Below are positions 38,001 through 52,400 of a stretch of DNA of 64,000 nucleotides, piece after piece (positions within the stretch are counted from its first letter, which is position 1; each line of letters opens with the position of its first letter). The position numbers and the translations under genes were made by a program. The stretch is taken from assembly GCF_050948215.1 (NCBI RefSeq), contig NC_135158.1, positions 10,401,822 through 10,465,821 of the forward strand, read 5' to 3'. The notes below the pieces were generated by a model. That model had not been told where the DNA came from. It worked only from the letters and a program-made list of their open reading frames with translations, and made no database searches. The stretch comes from Halictus rubicundus (lineage: Eukaryota; Arthropoda; Insecta; Hymenoptera; Halictidae).

Positions 38001-41000
38001 ATTGAAAATAATTTGATTATTAGAATTGATTTAGAATTGTGGGAGATGTCCAATTAGTAGAATCGCGCGTGCCAGCGAATTCTAACGGTGAAAACTGTCG
38101 GGCGCAGAACGTTAGATAAAGACGCGCCGTAAGTCACGGTGAAAAATCTGTCTGGCCCGAAACTCGCAGGTAGTTAAATTTCCCTCGAGCGGGGGAAAAA
38201 ACTGTAGAACCGTTTCTGCACAGTTAAAATAGCAGACGGTTTAATGGACAGAAGCCGAACTCAAACAGGTAGAATGTCTAGTCAAGCTTCGGGATTTTCA
38301 CGATTTAGAAGAGTGCCTAACGACGCGAATAGAGTTCCACGTAGAGGCGGAACGTTGCGCCTTCCAGTCCATTTACCTCCAGGGAAGGATATACACACAT
38401 ACCAGGACATTGCGTGTACGCGGTCTCTCCGGTTTTCCACTGATTCGTCTTTCGAGTCGGAATACTTCCTCTTTGTATGTACAATCCGGGTTCTGCCATC
38501 TTTCAAATCGATCAAATAGTAATGACTAATCGAAGTTACAGAACTATTGATTGCGGAAAAATTGGTTTCGATTGTTACGCGGTTCTACGAACGTACAGGC
38601 CAGAATTTATATTGGTTTGCTGGGCGGATGTATCGATTATTGGTGTATCCGAAATACTTTAATTTCCTGATCGCAACTATTTTTTCGACGCAGGAAATAG
38701 AACGTGCGTTTATCCGGGGAAGTTGCTCAAATTGCGTTTTGCAGCAAATATTAGCCTATACGTATTTTTAGATATTCACGGAACTATTTTCTGTTGTTTC
38801 TGCAGCCCGAAACATTTACCATTAATTATTAGGTCATTTTTTAAACACCTGACAACTTTAATTTTTAGGCTATGGTCTATGTTTGTGACAAACGTATTCA
38901 CAATTTACAATTCTATTGGAGATAGTGACACAAAGTGCTTAAAAATATGAAACACAACATTTTATCATCTAGCTGAACACTCTCTAATTCGTATTCCTCG
39001 AAAAAGTTTTAATTCCTTCTGCTCGCATTGCCAAACAAATTTCTCTGCAACTTTTTCGAAAGATAATACGTAATAATTTCAGGAAAAGAAAAATTGAGTT
39101 GTAAATTACCAGTGAAGATTTTTTCCTTGAATAACCGGGCGTTCCCGAGGGGGAGGGACGTTAATCAACTTCTTACGAATTAAACTAACGGACTCGGTGA
39201 AAATCATAGAGAATCTACCGCAGCAAAGTTAACGTGAAATATTACGGAACGTTTTTCAGTCATAAAATTTAAGAACCAAGTGAAACTAGCGAAACTTTAT
39301 GCTCGACTGTCACAGTGGTGATAACTGGCCTGCGGATATTTATATAGACCCGTACTTTTGTGAACAAACTTTTGACAACAAAAATTATAATGGCTTGCAA
39401 CATAAGTAAGATCGACTTAGCTGACTCTTCTGCTAGTTAACATTCTTAACCCTTTGCACTCGAAGCTATTTTAACTTCAAAACGAAACATTTCTTCCGAC
39501 CTAAAATATTTCCCTTTTATATATATATTTTTCATGTTATACATACGAAAATGGTGCAATTTACTCGTAAATACTGAAATGTTTAGTAATTTATTAAATA
39601 CAAACAAATCTAATAATGTAAAAAATACTTTGAACAATAATACAGCAATTTTTAGTAGCGCCTTACAGTCGCCATTCGAGTGCTAAGGGTTAATCCTTGA
39701 CTGGATTTTTAAAACGGTTTCGAAAAATGCAACAGCTCTATTCTTGACGTTTATTTTTACAAAATTGGTAAATCATCAAGTTCATCTAAATCTTTAATCA
39801 ATACAAATGAAATAATGATCAGCGTCAATTTGAGGAGGCACTGTGGCGATCTGAATAATCAGCCTTGACATAATCCGTACGAAGCCAGTTTCATGTGGTT
39901 TGTTTGTATAATTGTATAATTGTATAATCCTTCGTGGGTCACCAGTAATCCATCCAGTATGTCCATTATGTAATTTATTAAACAACGTGCGTTGCACGAT
40001 GCTTACCAAATTACGGAAGTTATTATCCTAATGAGAAGGTAGTATTGCAGGAATGTTTATTATTTGCTTTGTTCTACGTCTCTCACCTCAAGATCCCTGA
40101 AAACGCTGAATACAAAACTGCTCGCAACGATCCAACGCGTAAAATAACCTCCGTATTATTTACATTCGTATTTTCTGAATCTCCGAGTTACCTCTAAAAT
40201 TCTATCACCGAACTTCCCGTGAACCTAATTTCGAACGTGCGGTACCGCGCATTTTTCCACGCGTTACGTTTGCAACCTCAGCGTCGGCGGCTGAAAGAGT
40301 TCAGTCAAGTTCGATATTGTCCACGGTCGAGAACTTGAACGCGAGAGCGAATGTCTGCGCAACCGGCAAATAGTCAATTGCCGGTTGGAACGAGTTCCGC
40401 CATCCTGTAGGGAGATTACATTTTCGGGATAAAGGTGCGGGCTCCGGGGAACCGTTTGATAGCGTGAATTCCGTGCGCTGTTCGCGATATCATTACGGAA
40501 GAAAGTAGTCCATTCGAGTGTGCGTGTACAGTGCTTACAGGGTTGAAGCAGGGAATAACAGAACGGAAGGAGTTCACCGAATCCGAATTAGGTATGGATG
40601 GCGGCGCTTTCATGGGTACGCATGCGGATTTAGCTCTCGTCCCTCGACCCCCCAAAACCCTGTTTACAGCATTTGTGCAAATAACCACCGCTTAAATAAA
40701 CAGCGGCCGGATCGTGTATAATATTTATCGCGGTTGTCGTCCATATTGCGCTCTCGCGGACGAACCGCCGCGCCGCCATCTTGCCTGTTTGCGAACTGGA
40801 TATACGCGTGCAGTTATGAGCCTGCAGCATTAACGCTCTGCGGGAATAGTACAATTTCGACCTGCGAATCCCCACGCTCCTGGACAAAATGATAGCGCAC
40901 GTGTGCTGTCTTTTAATTTCTTCAAAACCACATGGAAATAAACACGCTGTATTTTATTTATATTTTGCCCGGGAGTGTACACGCTGGCCTCGAATAACAG

Positions 41001-44000
41001 AACACGACGGACACACTTTCGGTCTTACTTGCATCCTCGGTTGCATCTTCGGATGCCAACATCGCGTCCCACCGGTGATGGTAATGTTTCTTTAATCAGT
41101 TTCCCCGCTTATCTATCTCTGCTGTACATGCCAGAAGTATTAGGGTATCTAGGATAACGCTGCTGGGGCTTCTGATCTTCGTTTAATGTTCATGTGTATG
41201 CATGTATGCGCGGGCTGTCCTGGAAAGATAGGACGACTCGCGACTCATCGGCAGATTATGATATCAGCTCAAACACTGATGCCTTCTATTAGGAAATCCT
41301 CGAGTTGTGAGATCAACGTTTAATTATTATTTTATTTTCATTGCTATTGCAACGTCAATATTTTTTTTTCCTAAGTTCTTGAAGTCCCAGCAATTTCTTG
41401 GCGTTCAGCAACTAGTCTATTTTTAATCTTAAAAATCCACAACTTAACTATGAACAACGAATCACACTCCATTGTAATGTGACCTGTAATGTGATCTGTA
41501 TTGAACTGGACACTTTCTCCACCCTTACGACTCCAATTAGTCAATACCAATTATATTGTCGGTCATCAAACGCTCTTCTATTGGATTTAATAACAACAAT
41601 GGTAGCCGATAACGAGTTTGCTTCGCGTCGTACAAGCGGAAAAGGTCTATTGATTGAATTGTCGGTGTAATATGCCAATACGAGCGTGTCGCTCGTTGAA
41701 CAATTTCTTTAATGGTGTAAGCCGTGAGGTATCAAAAGCTTTCGACAAAATGTTCACTTCGCATGAAGCACGGCGATACGACTGTCAGCAGTAACAGTGA
41801 CACGGGATATTTTATTTTGATCGACGACAGACGTTAAGCGCGTTCGCATTTTTGGTCCGCGAACAACCTTTTGCCTTTCATATCAGTCTTTATAACGGTA
41901 ATCCATATCAGCCCTGCTGCGTAGATAGTACCAATAAATCCCTCGAATATCTTCACGCCAATGCGGCCGGTTATTAAAGCTCCTGGCTCACAGCTAACCC
42001 GCCAATAAAACCAGCAGCAACCGCCGCAATTATCTCGGATATCGGGGGCCATCGGCGTTGGTTTGTTCTTACTTGTGATTCATACCGGTACCAAAAAGTG
42101 CGAAGGTAATTTAAGCGCGACGGTGATCGCAATCGATTATCGATATATCCTGCCGTTCAAAAATTTTCACCACCCCGTTGGACGTTTCACCTTCCATTAC
42201 TGTGCTAGAAATTCAGACCGAGTTAATATGAAAATTTCCTTTATCATCAGACTGCTTCATGCAACTTTCCATTTTCATCGATTGTTTCCCAAAAAATAAA
42301 TTCAGAGAATAATCTTAAAAATTCTATGCTTAATATATGATATGATTTGATAATTTGCTTTGTTTCTTATTTTTACGTTAAAAAAATAACCTTTTTCAGA
42401 ATATATGGACGGAACATTTACAATTCTTGCATCTTACCATCCCTTAACCACATCTATTTTCTTGCAAGAATTCGACAAACGATATTTCGAAAGTTTTCTC
42501 ATGGCAACAATACAAGTTGAAGAAAGCTGTGATTGCTTTAAAAGTTTCTCAAGAAGGAAATCCTACTTATTTATAAGGAAACTCGTTATTGTTCATTGCT
42601 TTAAAACGATTGTTTGTTTCGTTTGGTTATAACATAGTTTTATAAGGTCTTCCACGAAGAATTGTTATTACGCCATTCTCTCGTGGAGGCATTCGATAAG
42701 TATCGATCGGTGTTAGGTGTGCACGTATTGTTTGAGGGTATTCTATCCAACATAACACTGCATGCGATCGATAGTGTTTTATAGTGCTCCACCATTACCT
42801 CTTCATTACTCGCGTCGTGTAAAATTTGACTGGTGTTTCTATTTTTTTTTTTTTTTTTTTCGTATGAAATTTTAACGAGACACAGTGTTCTCATTAATGA
42901 ACTTTTCAGTACCATTTTCCGTGGATCTAACTTCGATGCTTCAGTCACATTCTGTCAGTTACACTAAATCATTACTGGATAAATTTTCATTTTTCTTGTA
43001 TCCGCATACAAATAAATTCGATAGGAAATCATTACATTACGTATAATAATCAAGCAATAGAAATTAATAATGAAAGTTGCAAGAAAGTACGATTCACTTC
43101 GGTAGTTAACCTCAAAGGATAATTTTGATTTCTTTCGTCTGCTCGATGAAAGCAACCAAAAACGCTTTCTGTTAACTCCCATAAATTATTGAATTAGAAT
43201 TGATAACGCCAGACTATACGTAAAATGTATCAGCATTGTTGGTAATTTTTAATAACACACTGGTACAATGCAAGCAGTTACACTGTAGATTCCACATACA
43301 TTTGCGTAACAAGGGAAAGTCGTATCACTTTTTTAGATGCAATTTAGAAAAGAATTGCAGCGAAAATGGCTGAACACTTTTCCCGTCTTTAAAATTTATT
43401 TGTTGTTGTGTTCGAAGTGTTTCCACGGGTACAATAAGCGTCTGTAATGTTCATTTTGTCGTACAAAATGGATCATATGGAATGAATGTATGGGAACACC
43501 ATTTGGAACATAGTTAATTGTTCTAAGAAGCAAACAATGTGAGAGAAAGACAACTTTTTTTCCCAAGTTCGAGAAATCTCAAAGTATCATTTTTAGGCGG
43601 CATAATTACTACACTTTCTCAACATTTTCCACTTTTTAAGTTTTCACTTATTGGATTTTTATGCAAAATAAGAATTGTCTGCTTTCTTTGCAAGACACGG
43701 AAGCTGTGTGACGTTTATTTCTTTTCTTAATAATCGTGGTCGGCTGAAAATAATACAACAGCATTTTTGTATTCTTTAAATTTTTCTCTGTAACATGTTT
43801 TTGCACCAAGATCGAGCAATCGCATTCTTTCTTCTGTGGTGTTTAATTGCTTAACTATTGAGAGAGATAGAGATAGAGAGAGAGAGAGAGGGGGGCGGAG
43901 GGCACTAACATCCGTCACGCTTGGCCATTGTGCGCCGAGAAATTATCGGGTACGGAAGAGACTCGTCGAAGGAACGGGGGAAACATTAAATGACCGTTCT

Positions 44001-45608
44001 GAAATCTCGCCTCGTAAAAAGTGATACAGTGGCTTCACGTCGGTTGCGTTCGCCGGTGTCACGGGTGAAAAAGGAAGTGCGATTTCACACCCGTACGTAC
44101 GTGGCCGGGGCCATGTCCTCAAAATAATAGCATCGTCGTTACGGGCGATACGACACCCAAGGGGAAGCGGTTAAGTTTGTCATTACGTGACGCATTATGT
44201 CCGGGCATCCGGCGCGCAGACTCAACTCCCTGCATTTCGAAATTACACGAATAATTAAACTGCGCATCGGTATTTCCGCTGTGACTCCGGTGTGCACACC
44301 TTCCTGCGAGGTGCACGCTCGAGAGTACCGGCGTTTCAATGTTCTCAAATTGTGCTCAGCGTTGATCGAATCTGTTACGCTGAGTCATAAGCAATTCTTG
44401 TTTTTGTTTTTTCGGAGTCGTATCGATCCGAGATGCGAGCCACTCGTTTGCTAAGCCGATTAACTCTACGAGAACAGTAGAGAAAACTGGCGAAGTAGTA
44501 TACGCCGGAAAACTTCTTAAGAGCCACGTAAATATAAATAAAACAGGTTTAACTTCTTGCCCTATAACATCGAATCGAAATCCTGGTGAAGAGTTTGAAT
44601 ATAAGGATGAATTTTGTGTTTCCTAATAACCTAATTATTGATACAACAAACGAATAGAACATATTTTTCTTTTTGCCCGGTATTGATGACAGAAGTTACA
44701 ATATGTTTATAATTGGTTTATTCAATCGTTCTTAAATGGCTATAGCTGAATTTATTTGCGATTTCATTTTTTGCTCAACCAACAATTTTTTAAACTACTT
44801 TTGTACGTACTGAGTCACGGAAAAATATTTGACCACACACAGGATGGAGAATTTAGCGATAAGAAAGTGAAAGTCTTTACGGTCCACTGTTTTGGAACTG
44901 TTGCCACTAGTTAATTGAATTATATAAAAGCTTAGCCATCAATTGCGCTGTTTCCAAGATTGTTAACGATCGGACAAGCGATAAAATATTTGCGCGCAAT
45001 AGCGCACGTCCCAATAAAATCACTGCCGAAGAGAAGAGTTGATTGCGTTCATTTCCTGCATTGTATTCTAGATTGATTTCTTTGAACGGGATGATTAAAG
45101 AAAGGTTCGCAACAGACGTCGCTTTGCACCAGTAACTGTTTTTAATTGCTTGTAAAACAGCTTTCTGATCAAACCTTGGAAAATATATTTACGAACTTAT
45201 TTTATGGAGGAAGTAAACTTAATGTTATTTACATTCCTGTATCATAAAACTGATAAGAACGTATTGAACTATCACATAATAAAGTACATTACTGTAAAAA
45301 CTGTTCTAGTAACTTAAATTTAGAAGACAACATTTTACAATAGTTCGTTTAGGCGATGAGAAAAAATTAGAACTAAATGCTCTAACATTCTGAATGTGTT
45401 ACAAGGCAAAGTTGAAAATCACTATGACATAATGCGTTTGCAACCAAGTAATAACTAGAACCTTGATACTTGACGCTTCGATGCTCGCGGTCATGCTTGA
45501 TATATTATCAAGTATGAGACAGCATTAACCCGTAAGAGACAGCAGCAACAGTAACCTAATAACAAGAATAAGCATAACAGAGATATACTCTGATTTTCTT
45601 CTTATTCG

Positions 45609-45651
<43 letters not shown>

Positions 45652-46384
45652 AATTATTGATATGAAAAATTCCAAACAATTCCAAGGACTCCCCATTAAT
45701 TTGTCGCATAATTCAGCACAGCTTTCGAAGAAGAGTACGAACACAACTATTACACGGACCGCACGGTTTCCTACGGAGATTACGGATGTAACTGTCACAT
45801 AAACAGAACCGGAGAGTTAAATATTTGAATAGATTAGGCAAGAAACTCTGTCAACGTAGGATTTTGATTACCACTTACGTTCGCCCGGCTCCACGTTAGG
45901 AGAGCGTTTCCGGGGTTGGGGAACGGCGGCACAATAAAAGCATAACGATCGTCTGGCATTTTATTGTCTCGCATAATTTTATAGCGATAACGTTTCACGT
46001 TGCCCGTAGGGGAGCACAGCGGCTGCGGAGTCACCGACGACGTGGTGGAGTGGATGGAGAGAATTCAAAATTCTGGCGAGCCGGACGTTCCTTCAGCAGG
46101 GTCGACCGCGAACCTGAAGGATCCGAAGCCACCGTCGGATTCGTGGAACGCCGTTCAGGAATCACCTGGTCACAAATACTCCCGGGAAGCTAACGAACCT
46201 AGTCATCGGAGGGTGCGAAGAGCAGCCAGACCAAAGGAGGACAACAAGAACACTTGTTCCCTTTTCATTCAGACTGATCCTCTTATATGGCGGCATATAT
46301 CCGAACAGGTAAAAGCCAAATAAAGCCTGCCGCGCGAATGCATTTGACAGAGGCAAACGGCGCGCTGGCCCCCTTTTCAAACCG

Positions 46385-46415
<31 letters not shown>

Positions 46416-49400
46416 AGAGGGGGAGGAGAGAACACGGGTCCGCGTGCTTTCCTTTCAGAAACGATAACAACTGACCCATTTCTTTTTCGCTATAAAATTT
46501 AACTCGAAAACGTAATAATTCCTCGCGCAATCCACCGAATGCTCTGAATACCAGCCATTCTGCCGTTGTAGTCACATTCACACAGCTTTGCCCCGGTAAT
46601 AGGGGCCGGCGTAATTTCATTTCGTATTTTCCTCCAAACTAGACGTCCCTGCATTCCCGGTGTCCTTGCGTTAGAAGAATATTTCCATCTCTGCATTCTT
46701 TTTGGTCCGCTCCTCCCCCCTCGCCGGACATTCTTTCCCGAGGCCGTTATAAAAATCTCGTTTCCCCGCCCGTATAAACCGTTCCGAAACACGTGAAATT
46801 CGCGGATATTGAATTCCCGCGTTTCGAATTTTCGCAGCTACACCACGACGCCGAGAAAACCAAAGAAGAGATACTGTCTCTTATCGCCCACCACGTCACC
46901 GCCGTCAATTACATTTACAGGGACACCAGGTTCGACGGCAGAATCAAACATAGGAATATTAAATTCGAGGTGCAGCGGATAAAGGCAAGTCAATTCCGAT
47001 CGACCATTACCTGTTTCGCGAAACTCATCGCTGTAAATTAACACTAAACCTACCACGCGCGGTCAAATGACCGTTTTTGAAATTTCGTTTAGAATTTCTT
47101 GTATACAATGTTACTGTATCGCCATGTAACTTATTGACTTGAATGTGCTGAAAATGCAGAAATGTAAATAAAACTTTTCTAAATAGAAAAAAATATTTTG
47201 TTTACTATCCAATTGGCTGAAATCTCTTTAAGATACATATTTTTTTTGTTTGAAGCGGCCATTTGACCACTCATGGTAGGATTAGGTATACATGAAATGT
47301 CGGTAGGTTTAGTGTTAATAACTTCTTTTCTTTTTCATTTTTCAAATCAATCCAAATCGGATCGGTGACTGGTCTCAGAGATTGCAAAAGATTTGAAAAT
47401 ATTAAACTTTGATCAATTTTAACAGTTTTTACTGCTCCGTTAGTGATACGTAGATCTACGCGAAAAAGTTGGTATCTAACGAAACTGCGTTTCCAAATAA
47501 AACGATGTTGAACGTTTGGTTTTTGCGCACGTGTTCGTGTTTGTATCACGTCGAAACCGACTTTTTCGTCAGAACATACTGAATAACATGTGGTTGAACT
47601 TAAAATGAATGTTTTCGAATATAAAAACAAAGTGCTCCATTTATCCTCTTTTTCTGTAGAAACATGCTATCGTTTTTGGGTTCTATTGCCAGTACAGAGA
47701 GATCCTCTTGTATACGAAAAACATACTTTTTTTTTTATCGAAGACGATTTGTTTTTACGCTGTGTGCTAACATATCCCGCTAACAAAATTCTTTGGGACC
47801 AGTGAAATGATCGGAGGTTGGAAAAATAACGACACATAACGATACACGATACATAGATACGATACATAGATTGTGGATTTTATACATTTACGACGAAAAT
47901 TAAACAGTTAAAGTTAAACAGTTAAAATTAAACAGCAACAAGTCAACAGTTACACCTAGGACGATCTATATATCTATTCATTGTATCAGCGAAGATTTAA
48001 TCTCTAACACTGTAGCTCACGTTCCACTGATTGGTACGGATAATCGAGGTTCTATCGCGAATTAACACGTTAACTGCCATGTCAGTCACATATGACTGAC
48101 AGTGATTTTCGACTAGGTTTAGACATTCATTTTTATTGTGACATATCCAGATAAACCGAATTGATTAAGATCTTTAGAATTCAAAAGGGTTAAAACAGCA
48201 TCCCCTATAATATATTTAAAATTTCTATTTATAGGCATATATTCTATATATAGGCAGATATTTGGCACTTAACGTGTTAAAGAAGTAAGCATGATCCAAA
48301 TTGGATCGTCGATCGTTACACCTGATCGTTCTGTCCGATAGATCGACGACGACACAGCGTGCACGCCTCAGCAGACGTACGGCGAGCCGAACCCTTTCTG
48401 CATGGAGAACATCGACGTCAGTAACTTTTTAAATTTGCACTCGCTAGGCAACCATGAGGACTTCTGCCTCGCCTATGTGTTCACCTACAGGTACGACACC
48501 AGGCATACACGCGGTATCTTGAACTATGCATACATGTATATGTATATGTATATGAAAAACCGGTGAATATTCATTCGCGCGACCTTATATATCGTTCGCA
48601 GAGATTTCACCGGCGGCACGCTCGGGCTCGCATGGGTCGCCTCGGCTTCCGGCGCGTCCGGAGGCATTTGCGAGAAATACAAAACGTACACGGAAACCGT
48701 GGGCGGGATGTATCAGTCCACGAAAAGGTCCCTGAACACCGGGATCATTACCTTCGTGAATTACAACAGCCGAGTCCCGCCGAAAGTCTCGCAGCTGACG
48801 CTGGCCCACGAGATCGGACACAATTTTGGATCACCTGTACGAGCACCATTCTTTTATTTTTTTATTTTCAAACGGGGCTTGCCAAACCGTCACACGGTCG
48901 ACCATCTTGTAACACGATATTCTCGGAACACGTTTTCAATCTAACACGGTGTATGCTAAAACTTAATATTGGACCGCGGAACAGAAATTTTGAAAAAATG
49001 TTTTGTTTAGAATTTTATATGTGTGACTATATCGAAGATGTAAAAAAATACGTTTTGTGGATCCGTGTTAATTACATACATGACTGACTTCAGTCACGAT
49101 GTCAGACTTCACTGACAAATATTACGAGTTCATATTAAACGTCGATGTACAAAATCAATAACAATCGAGTTTAGAACCGTTTCGGAGCCGAATTTTGCGA
49201 TACACTACCGAGAAATGACCATTACGGAACCGATATCGAAACAAAAACGGGAACGATAACAGTTACAGATAATGGTAAAATTATTTCAATTCTTCGTAAC
49301 AATTATTTGGATTAAACGTCCTCCGTGACTGTTTTAATCAGATCCTCTATAGAGAACGGCTCGAAACGATTATTTTCGGAACCGTTTCAAGCCCTGCTTT

Positions 49401-52400
49401 AGAAGAGTCGCCGTTACAAAACCGATCATTTTCATTCGATTTAATCCCTTTGTAACCGCATTTGCAGCACGACTTTCCGCCAGAGTGTAGACCCGGTGGC
49501 CTGCACGGGAATTACATTATGTTCGCGTCAGCGACAAGCGGCGACCGACCGAACAACAGTAAATTCTCGAAATGTAGCATCGGGAATATTAGCAACGTTC
49601 TAGACGCCATCGAGGACAACAAAAAAAGAAATTGTTTTACCGGTACGTATATCTTGTTCAAAAACTGAATTACAGAGGAGGATAATGCTTTTTCTAAAAG
49701 CAATCATAATTTTACCGAATTAAATTGCAAAGAGACTTCGTGGTTAATTTTATTTGCAGACCTTGTGGTCTTCGGTTTCATCTGATTTGTTAAGTTTTCT
49801 TTTTACATCTTCATGACCAATATATGGGACTGTGAAGGTGTTAATGGTTTCACTGGAACGTCTACGGTTCCTCGTGAAGCTTTTCAACCCTTCAGCGCTG
49901 TTCAGGGAATTGGGACACTTATGTTTCGAGTATTAAATTATAACTAGCTTGCAGTGTACACAAACTGTTGTCGTTGAATTAGCTTATATATTTCAGTAAG
50001 AAAATTACAAGCAAAAGTGAAAGATTTGAACAGTGTTCAATGCGCATATTAAAAATTAAAGTTTAGTGACGTATATTGGATGAGCTTGAATGTTTCATTT
50101 CGAGTAAAATATTAAAATAGTTCAATCTGGAGAGAAAAATTACATCGTAAGCCACGGCGACAGTTACGGGAGGAATGTCATTTTGGGTTTGTGTTTTATG
50201 CAGCCTCTGCTGGCGCCTTCTGCGGCAACAAAATTGTTGAGGCCGGGGAAGAATGCGACTGCGGCTACGATGACGATGAGTGCGTGGATAAGTGTTGTTA
50301 TCCAAGGCAGGTGTCCGAGCTGGATAAAATAAAGAACGAAACTGCCAAAGGTTGCAATCGGAAGTTCGGAACGCAATGCAGGTATGAATTTCGGTGTAAT
50401 AACGTGTCATCAAATGAAACCGTGATTTTCACTATTACGTCGTTCAGAAATTTAAATACGAGACACTAGGGGACCTGGAATAACTTTAGCTGTAGTAATT
50501 ACATAGTATCGTGTTGTGAAAAAGAATTTGCGTTAACAGATTGAAAGTTAATTTAATGCTGGAATAATGCAAGATGGTTTGCAAAACATTAAATAGAAAA
50601 GTTGTGTAGCGAAGATTACAGTCCGGAGATTTATAGTAAAAAATATAGTAATAACAGTTGTTTTACAATCTTTTTGCAGTCCTAGCCAAGGGCCTTGTTG
50701 TTCGAGCGAATCATGCCAATTCGTGCCACTATCCAGAAATGTTCAGTGTAAGGCCGAATCGGATTGCAGTTACAATTCGACTTGCAATGGGAGGTCCTCC
50801 GAGTGTCCTGTGCCGTTACCGAGAGCCAATAAAACTAGATGTAACGAAGGAACACAGGTAAGGCTAGCTTTCCCGATTTTCAATGTATGTCGAACACGAA
50901 AAAAGCGAATACATAGATAAAATTGAAGTTAGCAATTTAAAAGTTAAATAAGCAACGACATATTCTACCATTACCCTAGTCGTTTACAATCAGCTTAATA
51001 AAATCATTATCGAAATAGAAAATCCGATTCGATAGTATTTAACGAGTGTATTTCTAACTTAGAAACAGAAATAAATTTTTAGATTAGTCTAACGATAATT
51101 TTAACAGTTATTTATTTCGATATAGTAAACATGGCTGACCAGTATTTGTTCTCTGTTCATCTTTCTGTTTTTTCTTCCATTTTCTAAGAAATTGTAATTT
51201 CATCTTTTGTCGATTGGATTATTTTAATTCATTTTGATCTAAAGAAACTGCAGGCATTTACGTAATACAAGACTCAGATGACTGTGAAAGTTTTTCTTAG
51301 AGTAGTCTATTAAGACTTGAAAAAATAGAGAAGCTATTGCAAAGTTCAAGTTCAACGACGATATTCAATGGTAATTTATTGACAGTTGTGCATCAATGGC
51401 GAGTGCACGGGATCAATTTGCCTGGAGTGGAATCTAACCGAATGCTTTTTGACAAGCAACGTGATCCCGAACATCGACAAACGTAAACTGTGCGAATTAG
51501 CTTGCCAAAATGGAACCGATCCATCCAGTTGCCGCAGCACCAGTGAATTCGCGCATGTCGTTGGTTTACCCGACGGCGGAATTAGTCTTCGACCCGGGTC
51601 GCCCTGCGACAACTTCCAGGTAATCATCGAATCACTCAAAATCATGTTCAATATCCTGCACACCCATCCCTTGATTACACAGGACTTAATTTGCGCGAGG
51701 TTTCTTTTCACATGGAAAATAATCGAAACGTAATCCCAGTCTTCATCTTTTTCACTACTGTTGAATGAACAGAAAACAGCGAAAACGAGAAGAAAAATTA
51801 AAAAATATTTCTATATCGTTTTCAATCTACTAAATCTGTTAAGAAAGGATATGCATTTCTATCTTGCTCCAGTTTCTTGCAATTGAGGCAGCGAATTACT
51901 TTATTTTGCATAAAGATCCGCAGTCTAGTAATTACTTATTGTACATATCGTGTTTTTCAAAGTATTTTTGATCGGACAATCCGCATAAATCGAGGGACGA
52001 GTGCGTGTTCAAGAAATTCGGAAGTTCATTTATTTTTCCTCGTAGGGCTACTGCGACGTCTTTTTGAAGTGCAGGGCAGTCGACGCCGAAGGGCCGTTAG
52101 CTAGATTGAAAAATCTTTTATTTAATAAAGAGACTTTGCTCACTGTAGCGCAATGGGTTACCGTAAGTACAATTTTCAAATGTTATTTCGATCCTCGAAT
52201 ATTTAACCATCATACGTTCCCCAGCGTGAAAATTCGCCCGTTTAAATTTCTTGCATATTACAAAACGATTGATTTCTTTCTGTCGGTGTTGCAATTATTT
52301 CTGAGGATCGTATGAGTGTCGAAGGGATTTGTGCCAGATTGACGAGCATCACATTTCGCAGGAATTCTGGTGGGCAGTATTGTTGATGGGCATAGCATTC

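Larger units (their letters stand above)
35437..46009 (+). other. kuz intron b-c
   Basis: 10.6-kb GT-AG intron, the largest between recognised exons. It contains TTAA family A copy 5 (39446), a poly-T run (42842), GA (43860) and AT (45611) microsatellites and CpG-rich islets near 37.0-37.4, 40.2-40.9 and 44.0-44.4 kb. All open frames are short and domain-free. Confidence 0.8.
46985..48341 (+). other. kuz intron d-e (GC-AG) containing two TTAA elements
   Basis: 1357-bp intron with a GC donor. It carries two unrelated TTAA-bounded miniature elements, at 47038-47318 (53 bp after the donor) and 48062-48280 (61 bp before the acceptor). Together they are over a third of the intron. The remainder is AT-rich without coding signal. 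Confidence 0.85.

Noticed and set aside
45530..45560. Another TTAA element starting TTAACCCGTAAGAGACAG
   Set aside because: No matching inverted terminus with TTAA was found within about 400 bp.
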